A stretch of DNA of 29,773 bases, from IMG/VR virus record IMGVR_UViG_3300044971_003252, positions 1 to 29,773 of that record; one strand, given 5' to 3'. The notes beneath the pieces were generated by a model. It saw only the letters and a list, made by a program, of their open reading frames with translations, was not told where the DNA came from and did not search any database. The position numbers were made by a program, and so were the translations under genes. Below, piece by piece: positions 7,823-12,823 of the stretch (within the stretch, counting starts at the first letter, position 1; each line of letters opens with the position of its first letter). This DNA comes from a virus.

Positions 7823-7950
7823 GGTGAAAACGCAGACGGACGGGGAAAGGATGCCTGCCGCCGCGAAAGTCCCTCGGCTTGCACCGTGAAGGCATGTGCT
7901 CTTTCGCGCTTCGTCCGTGGTCGCTGGCAATGCGTGAGAACGGATTCGAG
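7823..7950 (-). ncRNA. Candidate structured RNA in the polymerase leader
   Basis: Complementary pairs are nested around one centre: ACGC/GCGT (outermost), ACGGAC/GTCCGT (about 7834-7839 with about 7913-7918), CGCGAAAG/CTTTCGCG (7862-7869 with 7901-7908, perfect 8 bp) and GCAC/GTGC (7881-7884 with 7896-7899). Together they could form a long interrupted hairpin. It is downstream of the tRNA and upstream of the polymerase start. It could be a leader structure, a processing signal or DNA-level symmetry. No known RNA family was recognised. Confidence 0.35.
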
Positions 7951-7975
7951 CAGCACAACTACGGCAGGAAAAGAT

Positions 7976-8048
7976 TGAGCGCGGATGGATTTGAACCACC
8001 ATCTTTCAGGCTTTTGAGGCCCTAGCGTTACCAGTTCGCCACGCGCTC
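7976..8048 (-). tRNA. tRNA with CAA anticodon (Leu-type anticodon, short variable loop)
   Basis: A 73-nt cloverleaf reads on the minus strand: acceptor GAGCGCG/CGCGCTC (7 perfect pairs), D-stem GCG/CGC with GG in its loop, anticodon loop CTCAAAA with anticodon CAA at 8016-8014, T-stem GGTGG/CCATC with the canonical loop TTCAAAT, and discriminator A. CCA is not encoded. CAA reads the leucine codon UUG and A73 fits leucine, but the variable region is only 6 nt (AAAGAT) instead of the long arm of bacterial tRNA-Leu. The anticodon stem has one mismatch (A-G) and a G-U pair. It may be charged unusually, decayed or serve another purpose. Confidence 0.85.
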
Positions 8049-8056
8049 AAATTGGA

Positions 8057-8126
8057 TTCCTGCCGCCGAGTCTTAAGCCTCGCTTGGGCGAGTTCGCGGC
8101 ACCCTCGTCTTGCGGAACGGCAGGAA
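8057..8126. repeat. 70-nt fold-back element next to the tRNA
   Basis: Perfect 9-bp outer arms TTCCTGCCG (8057-8065) and CGGCAGGAA (8118-8126) enclose a CTCGC-TTGG-GCGAG hairpin (8079-8092) and a GTTC/GAAC pairing, giving a possible three-way junction of tRNA size. It has no good T-loop or anticodon arm, so it is not called a tRNA. ACGGCAGGAAAA recurs on the other side of the tRNA at about 7961. Confidence 0.45.
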
Positions 8127-8134
8127 AGTCTTCC

Positions 8135-8362
8135 TTACTTACTCGCCGTCACCTCAATGGGCTTGAGGACGACGATCCCGGCTTCACGGATGTCGGCGGC
8201 GTCGGTCGGGCTCAGGACGCCACGGCGCTCAGCGTAGGTGATGGCGAGGTTGCCCAGGCGGGCGAGGCGTTCGTTCTCGTCGGCGGTCTTGCAGGCGACG
8301 AGTCCTGCGAGGAAGCCCTGGCAGAGAAGGGTGAGGAGGATGGGGCGGATGTAGGGTTTCAT
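8135..8362 (-). CDS. Small predicted lipoprotein
   Basis: The 75-residue protein starts MKPYIRPILL followed by a hydrophobic stretch ending in a lipobox, AGLVAC, so residue Cys24 would be lipid-modified after signal peptidase II cleavage. The mature part (KTADENERLARLGNLAI...) is short, charged and helical. Small phage lipoproteins can be outer-membrane spanins or superinfection factors. No inner-membrane spanin or endolysin is adjacent, so neither role is proven. It is the last gene before the tRNA region, with a 6-base gap to the gene upstream. Confidence 0.75.
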   Translation of the reverse strand: MKPYIRPILLTLLCQGFLAGLVACKTADENERLARLGNLAITYAERRGVLSPTDAADIREAGIVVLKPIEVTASK

Positions 8363-8368
8363 GGTGTG

Positions 8369-8641
8369 TTACTGGCAGGATTCACAGGCTTCTCCGAGGT
8401 CGCACGACGGCGTTCCGAGGGGTTCGTTGAGGTCGTCGTCCTCGACATAGATGGTGAGGTAGGTAACCGAAGTCGGAGGAGGTTCATCCATCTTCAGTTC
8501 AGGCATCGGCTCAACGCAGATAGCCGCAGAGTAGCCGATGTTGTTTTTGCGGAAAAGCTCGTCGAGAGCCTCTCGCACGTCGTTGAGCAGTCCGGTGGCA
8601 GACTGATTCAGATTGAGTGGGCGGGTGTTGTAGGACTTCAT
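8369..8641 (-). CDS. Hypothetical acidic phage protein
   Basis: The 90-residue protein was not recognised. It has a Leu/Asn-rich N-terminus (RPLNLNQSATGLLNDVREALDELF), a central hydrophobic strand region, a YLTIYVEDDD segment and an acidic cysteine-containing tail (CDLGEACESC). The ATG at 8641 follows a CACACTACCCCCACG leader without Shine-Dalgarno. It lies between the DUF6321-like gene and the lipoprotein gene. Confidence 0.65.
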   Translation of the reverse strand: MKSYNTRPLNLNQSATGLLNDVREALDELFRKNNIGYSAAICVEPMPELKMDEPPPTSVTYLTIYVEDDDLNEPLGTPSCDLGEACESCQ

Positions 8642-8683
8642 CGTGGGGGTAGTGTGGGGTGGTTGTGGTTCATGGGGATAAAT

Positions 8684-8929
8684 TCAGCAGGCCCAGCGTT
8701 TGCGTGCGGCCTTGCCACGTTCTCCATCCCAGGATTTCGACCTGCTACAAAAACTCGCCTTCCGCTTCTTGTCCGCCTCGGTCTTGGGGTGCGGTGCCGG
8801 TGGCTTGAGGTTGCTGCCAGTGGCGGCGTTGTATTTGGCACGGCCCTTGGCGGTAAGCCCGGCTCCCTTGGAGACAGGCAGCTTCTCGCCGCGACCGACC
8901 GATAGACTGGGGTTTTTCTTGGAGGGCAT
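8684..8929 (-). CDS. Small basic DUF6321-like protein
   Basis: The 81-residue protein is lysine/arginine-rich and has an unusually conserved-looking core: LSVGRGEKLPVSKGAGLTAK, GRAKYNAATGSNLK, CSRSKSWDG and a KAARKRW tail. From memory this resembles the family called DUF6321, small phage proteins of unknown role. Its charge suggests nucleic-acid binding, which is inference. The ATG at 8929 was preferred to a GTG at 8986; neither has a clear ribosome site. Confidence 0.65.
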   Translation of the reverse strand: MPSKKNPSLSVGRGEKLPVSKGAGLTAKGRAKYNAATGSNLKPPAPHPKTEADKKRKASFCSRSKSWDGERGKAARKRWAC

Positions 8930-9015
8930 AGTCTTGTTGGCGTTGTTGAGTTTGGTGCCGTCTCTCCGGCTGTCACGCCTCGTCACTATGGCAGCGTTGA
9001 CCAGATTCGCCAGTG

Positions 9016-9588
9016 TTAGATTTCCGAGCTGGACTCGTCATCGAACACGTCGTCGGCGCTGATGCCGCCACCGCCGAACGGATCGCCGTCACGGAGGAAC
9101 TGGATGGCGTCAATGCCTGCGAACAGGCCGTTGCCGCCCTTGTCCTTGTCCTTCACGCCGTAGAGCGTGATGACGGCGTTGACGTAGCAGCCGTTGTAGG
9201 GCTTGCCGTCCTCGGCTCCGAGGGGAGTGCGGTCGGCGTCAACGATCGGGAACTTCTTCCCGTTGGTGGCCTTCACGACCATCATGCCTTCGTAGCCATC
9301 GTAAGGCTCCCCGGTCTTTTCGCTGATGTTGTCATCGCCCTTGGCGATGCAGCAGCGTTTCGGATCGCGGTATTCCATCGGCTTGCCGAACTTCTCTGTC
9401 TCGACGGCCTTGCGGGCCTCGGCGAGGAGCTTGAGGTTGTTCTTCCCGTCAACCGTGTTCGGGTCGATCAGGAACGAGGCGCGGAACTTTTCAGGTCCGT
9501 TGGCGATGCTGGCGGTGGGTTTGAAGAGACTGGAGAAACTGAGGCGCACGTTGCGCAGTTTGACCTGTCCTGGTTTGAGCTGGCTCAT
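9016..9588 (-). CDS. DUF2815 single-stranded-DNA-binding-like protein
   Basis: The 190-residue protein matches the DUF2815 pattern: VKLRNVRLSFSSLFKP near the start, KFRASFLIDP, a central GYEGMMVVKATNGKKFP, ADRTPLGAEDGKPYNGCYV and GLFAGIDAIQFLRDG, then an acidic, serine-rich tail (DDVFDDESSSEI). DUF2815 proteins resemble phage SSBs of the T7 gp2.5 kind, with an OB-like fold and acidic C-terminal tip for partner docking. It probably coats ssDNA during replication together with DUF2800, PrimPol and polymerase. A clear promoter lies 60-90 bases upstream. The ATG follows an AACCAAACACCA leader. Confidence 0.88.
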   Translation of the reverse strand: MSQLKPGQVKLRNVRLSFSSLFKPTASIANGPEKFRASFLIDPNTVDGKNNLKLLAEARKAVETEKFGKPMEYRDPKRCCIAKGDDNISEKTGEPYDGYEGMMVVKATNGKKFPIVDADRTPLGAEDGKPYNGCYVNAVITLYGVKDKDKGGNGLFAGIDAIQFLRDGDPFGGGGISADDVFDDESSSEI

Positions 9589-9647
9589 TGTATGGGTGGT
9601 GTTTGGTTTACGCTAAGAGGAAAGACTTCTCTCCCCTGTTGCTGTTA

Positions 9648-9676
9648 TTTATACATTCGGTTTTCAGAAACGTCAA
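9648..9676 (-). promoter_or_regulatory. Promoter of the DUF2815 gene with TTTCTGAAAA spacer motif
   Basis: Minus strand: TTGACG (9676-9671), 17-base spacer and TATAAA (9653-9648). The spacer begins directly with TTTCTGAAAA (9670-9661), the same motif that abuts -35-like boxes at 12801 and 16490, suggesting an operator under common control. Confidence 0.75.
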
Positions 9677-9957
9677 GCGCGAAAATCGCCTTCGTGCCAT
9701 TCCAGGCAAAGTTTCTGCGTGCGGGGCTGCTCGGGCAGACCCAGGTTGCGCATCTGGCTGAGGAGGCGGGAGCCGATCAGGATGCAAGGCTTGTCGAAGT
9801 CAACCTTCCGGCTGACCGTATACCACGTCGCCGCGTCAACGGTTTCACGCGGACGCTCGGCCACGTTGCGCTCAGGGGCGCTGCGTGCCTGCTTCAATTT
9901 GTCACGGAAGGCCGCGACGAGGGACTCATGGGTTGGTTTCGGTTTCTTGGGTTTCAT
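9673..9957 (-). CDS. Hypothetical basic phage protein
   Basis: The 94-residue protein was not recognised. It begins with a lysine/proline-rich MKPKKPKPTHESL, then a helical segment (VAAFRDKLKQAR) and a hydrophobic KPCILIGSRLLSQM stretch before a WHEGDF end. The ATG at 9957 lies inside the end of the preceding cysteine-rich gene (32-base overlap). A longer reading from 10056 would overlap that gene completely and was not chosen. Confidence 0.6.
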   Translation of the reverse strand: MKPKKPKPTHESLVAAFRDKLKQARSAPERNVAERPRETVDAATWYTVSRKVDFDKPCILIGSRLLSQMRNLGLPEQPRTQKLCLEWHEGDFRA

Positions 9958-10135
9958 GGTTGGGCGAGTAGCATTTAAGTTCCTTGGGGTTTTCAAAACA
10001 AGAGATCGGCGGATTCGGTCCGCCCCACCAAGCCTGCGCTCTGCCGCGAACATCATCGGTCAAGGCGCGACCACAGGTGTTGAACTTCGAACACTCTCGG
10101 GCGGTGCAGAAGGTTTTGTCGTAGAAGGTGATCAT
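9926..10135 (-). CDS. Small cysteine-rich phage protein
   Basis: The 69-residue protein reads FYDKTFCTARECSKFNTCGRALT, then AWWGGPNPPISCFENPKELKCY. Several Cys residues spaced like a zinc-binding or iron-sulfur module precede a Trp-rich PPI segment. I recall similar small proteins in phage replication modules but no assigned role. It starts at 10135, 46 bases after the previous gene, and the gap contains the CAGTAAAAC dyad. Confidence 0.7.
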   Translation of the reverse strand: MITFYDKTFCTARECSKFNTCGRALTDDVRGRAQAWWGGPNPPISCFENPKELKCYSPNHETQETETNP

Positions 10136-10142
10136 GGCTGTT

Positions 10143-10181
10143 GTTTTACTGAATCACTTTGTTTTACTGGGCCAGTAAAAC
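10143..10181. repeat. GTTTTACTGG dyad plus third half-site
   Basis: Perfect 10-bp arms GTTTTACTGG (10161-10170) and CCAGTAAAAC (10172-10181) flank a single G. A third copy GTTTTACTG lies at 10143-10151. It fills the only gap between two minus-strand genes. No T-run follows on either strand, so an operator or RNA-binding site is more likely than a terminator. Confidence 0.6.
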
Positions 10182-10774
10182 TAGGGTTCGCCGATCCGGC
10201 ACTCCGCTGTATAAAGATGCTGGAGAGACTCAAAGCGCGGAAGCTCCGAACAGGGTTTCTGGAAGGCTTCATCAACGCTCAGGACTCGGTTGTTCGGCAC
10301 GGCGGCGAACCACCCCTGCTCGACCTGGAGGACATGAAGCTGCTTGTGCTGTTCAAAATCATCCGCCAGGGCGTTGCCCATGAAGTCAATCGTGAACAGG
10401 TAGCGGGACGCAAGGCGATCAGGGTATTCTTCAACCTTCCGCACGTTGAGAAGTTGCGCGTTGCCTCGCTTCCAGATGCCGAACTCATGCACGGTAAAGG
10501 TTGAAGAGAACGTGTCCCAGGGCTGGATCAATTCCGTGTCAGGCATCGGGCATGGCTTCCAGCAGAGCGCCTGGATCGGCAGGCAGAACATGGCTCCGGC
10601 AATGTCAGGTTCGTCGAACCGGACCTGGAACTGGAGGCTCGCCGCTTCCTGGCAGCGAATCCCCAGGATGTGCGCCTTGAGAAACTCCCCCTGCCCCCTT
10701 TCGTGGTTCTGGGTGAACTCTTTTCGGACAAGGCAGCGGATGATATGTGGCGTGTCGGCTAGAATGAAAGACAT
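10181..10774 (-). CDS. Conserved-looking phage protein of unknown function
   Basis: The 197-residue protein begins MSFILADTPHIIRCLVRKEF, continues ERGQGEFLKAHILGIRC and has SLQFQVRF, FCLPIQALCWKPCPMP and a long mixed C-terminal half. I recall related proteins in phage replication clusters but cannot assign a fold or role. The ATG at 10774 follows CCCAATACC, the Shine-Dalgarno-less start context also seen at 15466 and 20236. The stop lies in the GTTTTACTGG dyad. Confidence 0.75.
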   Translation of the reverse strand: MSFILADTPHIIRCLVRKEFTQNHERGQGEFLKAHILGIRCQEAASLQFQVRFDEPDIAGAMFCLPIQALCWKPCPMPDTELIQPWDTFSSTFTVHEFGIWKRGNAQLLNVRKVEEYPDRLASRYLFTIDFMGNALADDFEQHKQLHVLQVEQGWFAAVPNNRVLSVDEAFQKPCSELPRFESLQHLYTAECRIGEP

Positions 10775-10803
10775 GGTATTGGGCTTCTGAGTTCACTGGT
10801 TCG

Positions 10804-11982
10804 TCAAATCCATTCCTCCACGGTTTCGTCGTCAAAGGCGTCAGCCGCGCTCGTTGGTGAGTAGGCTGGCCGAGGATCGTCCTCGCCAGTCAGGACAGGC
10901 TTGCCTTCGGGCTTGATGACCAGCGCTTGAATCTGCTTCCATTGATCGGGGGTGAAGTCGAACTCAAACTCCTCCGCCTGCTTGGGCGTGATGATCTTCT
11001 CGCTGATGAAGGATTCCCGTGGCAGCACGGATGCCATGATCTCCTTGGCCTTCACGTCGTCACCCCACTTGCGATGTCCGCCCTTGGACAGCACGATCTT
11101 GGTGCCGGGCAGCGCCTTGCCTGCCGTAGCCATCTGAAGCGCATAGTTCTCGACCTGCCCCAGCCACTTGCTGATTTCATCCTTGCGTGCGATGACGCGA
11201 GCAAGCTGCTCTTCAGGTGTTGACTCGGGGCTTTCCAACTTTGGTGCCTCGCCTTTGATCATCGGTTCAAGGGGTGTGTCGTCCAGCAGCCATGACGCAC
11301 GGGCCGTGCAGAAGCTGTTGGCGGGGCAGAACTGGCACGTTTTTTCGCCGGGGCGGAACTCAAGGGTCAATGCCTTGGCCTGGATGTCCTGGGCAGGCCC
11401 GAGCACACGGTCGTCGGTGAACTGGATCAGTTCGCCCCAGGTGATCGACCAGCAGCTTTGACGGTCGCCTTGGCGCACACGGGGCTGGAAGATGTGAAGG
11501 TGAACAGGGGTGTCCAGGCGGGGTGACAGGCCGGACTGTTTCACCGCGCTGCGGGCGTAGATCGCCATTTGCAGGTTCTCAAAGGCGGAGACGGACACTC
11601 CCTGCCCGTATTTATAGTCGCAGATGTGGATGGTTTCAGCGATGCTGCACCAGTCAACGTAGCCGCTGCGACCCGGCATGTAGAACAGATCAACCTTCAT
11701 CTCCGACTGCCACGGCGTGCTGGGCTTGTCACGAAGGGCGTGACAATAGTCCACGAACGCCCTGCCATGCTTCTGCATTTCTGCATTGGCATAGGCTGGC
11801 AGGGATTCACCCATGAACAAGCACTCAACGACCTTGTGAGCCTGCGTTCCCTCCACCGAGAACTCGGTGTCCTGCGGAGGGATGCGGTGGGCGTTCTCCA
11901 GGACGTAATGCGGCTGGGCCGTGCATTCAGTCCAAGTGTGGGCCGCGCTGGCGTTGAGGTTGAGACGGGGAGCTTTCTTCAT
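10804..11982 (-). CDS. DUF2800 Cas4/RecB-like PD-(D/E)XK nuclease
   Basis: The 392-residue protein matches DUF2800: an N-terminal SAAHTWTECTAQPHY cysteine region, EGTQAHKVVECLF, then the nuclease core with GYVDWCSI and the D-x-K motif ICDYKYGQG, NLQMAIYARSA, and a C-terminal CQFCPANSFCTAR cysteine cluster that could complete a 4Fe-4S site as in Cas4/AddB. It probably acts as a 5'-3' exonuclease in replication or recombination. In many phages it is encoded next to DUF2815, as here. It ends with EEWI. Confidence 0.9.
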   Translation of the reverse strand: MKKAPRLNLNASAAHTWTECTAQPHYVLENAHRIPPQDTEFSVEGTQAHKVVECLFMGESLPAYANAEMQKHGRAFVDYCHALRDKPSTPWQSEMKVDLFYMPGRSGYVDWCSIAETIHICDYKYGQGVSVSAFENLQMAIYARSAVKQSGLSPRLDTPVHLHIFQPRVRQGDRQSCWSITWGELIQFTDDRVLGPAQDIQAKALTLEFRPGEKTCQFCPANSFCTARASWLLDDTPLEPMIKGEAPKLESPESTPEEQLARVIARKDEISKWLGQVENYALQMATAGKALPGTKIVLSKGGHRKWGDDVKAKEIMASVLPRESFISEKIITPKQAEEFEFDFTPDQWKQIQALVIKPEGKPVLTGEDDPRPAYSPTSAADAFDDETVEEWI

Positions 11983-12008
11983 GGCAGTCGGAGTGAGGGT
12001 TGAAGGGA

Positions 12009-12779
12009 TCAGACTTCCTCTTCCTTGGCGGAGGAGGCCAGCGCGGCCATCTCATCGGCAAGCTCGTCGAGCTTCTCGTTGAACTGGTAGAGCAGGGCCT
12101 GATCGGTCAGCTTGGAGATGGGCTGGTCCCAGCCAAGGGTGTTGGTGCGGAAGTCCACCAGCTTCTTGCGCATCTCGACCTTGAGAGGTTCCTCACCGGC
12201 GAACAGTTCGCTGGCCTTGCGGGCAAGGTCAACGCCCGTCAGTTCGGGAAGGGCAGGCTCGACTTCGGCCTCGACGGCGGGGGCAGGCTCGGCAGCGACG
12301 GGAGCAGGAGCTTCTTCGACGACGGGGGTGGGTTCAGCCTTGGCTGGGCGGCCACGCTTCTTGGCAGGAGCGGGAGCCTCGGGGGCGGCGGGAGCCTCGG
12401 TTTCACCGCCGGAGGTGGAGATGGTGGCGGTGACAGGTGGAGCAGTCACGAAGATGGAAGCGACTTCGGAGAGCTTGTTGATGGCGTCCGCGAGCTTCTC
12501 GAACTCGGGGACGTTGATGGTGATCTGGATCGGTGTCATGTTTGTTTTGGGTTTGGTGTTTGGTTTTTCCGTCAGGTTGAACGGGAAAGTCTGCTGCGGG
12601 CTGGCCGCGTTGAAGGCGTCAATGAACGCCTGTCCGTTGGTGTAGGCGACATGGAGGAGGAAGTCCTCGCTGGCGCTGTGCTTCTGCATGTCGAAGGCGT
12701 TCGACATGTCGCGCCAGCCCCAGACGTGCTGTGACAGGCACAGCTTGAAGTATTCGAGAGTAAAGTCTGAGGGGGTCAT
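12009..12779 (-). CDS. AT-hook, Ala/Pro-rich phage protein (possible fusion; internal start at 12539)
   Basis: The open frame encodes 256 residues. Residues 1-80 form a mixed domain (FTLEYFKLCLSQHVWGWRDM). From Met81 the protein reads MTPIQITINVPEFEKLADAINKL, then a long Ala/Pro/Glu linker with an AT-hook-like KKRGRPAK and a C-terminal helical domain (LARKASELFAG...FNEKLDELADEMAAL). Met81 (12539) is preceded by an A/C-rich leader containing AACCAAACACCA, the same 12 bases that precede the DUF2815 start. So two genes may have fused, or a shorter protein may also be made from 12539. A DNA-associated role is inferred from the AT-hook. Confidence 0.7.
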   Translation of the reverse strand: MTPSDFTLEYFKLCLSQHVWGWRDMSNAFDMQKHSASEDFLLHVAYTNGQAFIDAFNAASPQQTFPFNLTEKPNTKPKTNMTPIQITINVPEFEKLADAINKLSEVASIFVTAPPVTATISTSGGETEAPAAPEAPAPAKKRGRPAKAEPTPVVEEAPAPVAAEPAPAVEAEVEPALPELTGVDLARKASELFAGEEPLKVEMRKKLVDFRTNTLGWDQPISKLTDQALLYQFNEKLDELADEMAALASSAKEEEV

Positions 12780-12784
12780 CGGAG

Positions 12785-12816
12785 AATAAACCTTTATCTG
12801 TTTTCAGAAAATGCAA
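12785..12816 (-). promoter_or_regulatory. Promoter-like element with TTTCTGAAAA motif
   Basis: Minus strand: TTGCAT (12816-12811) followed at once by TTTCTGAAAACAGAT. The -10 is unclear: GATAAA is too close and TTTATT is 20 bases away. The block is almost identical to the one at 16478-16505, so the conserved part is the -35/operator half. Confidence 0.5.
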
Positions 12817-12823
12817 GGGTTTT

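Larger units (their letters stand above)
7695..8134. other. 440-bp non-coding stretch upstream of DNA polymerase
   Basis: No convincing protein gene was found. It contains a tRNA (7976-8048), a tRNA-sized fold-back (8057-8126) and a set of nested complementary segments (about 7823-7950). No consensus promoter was recognised between the tRNA and the polymerase ATG, so the tRNA may be cut from the polymerase transcript. Confidence 0.7.

Noticed and set aside
8057-8126. A second tRNA
   Set aside because: The size and acceptor-like ends fit, but no T-loop of TTCRA type, D-arm or anticodon arm of normal geometry could be drawn on either strand.
10161-10181. Intrinsic terminator
   Set aside because: The dyad is perfect but is not followed by a T-run on the transcribed strand, and operon genes continue directly after it.
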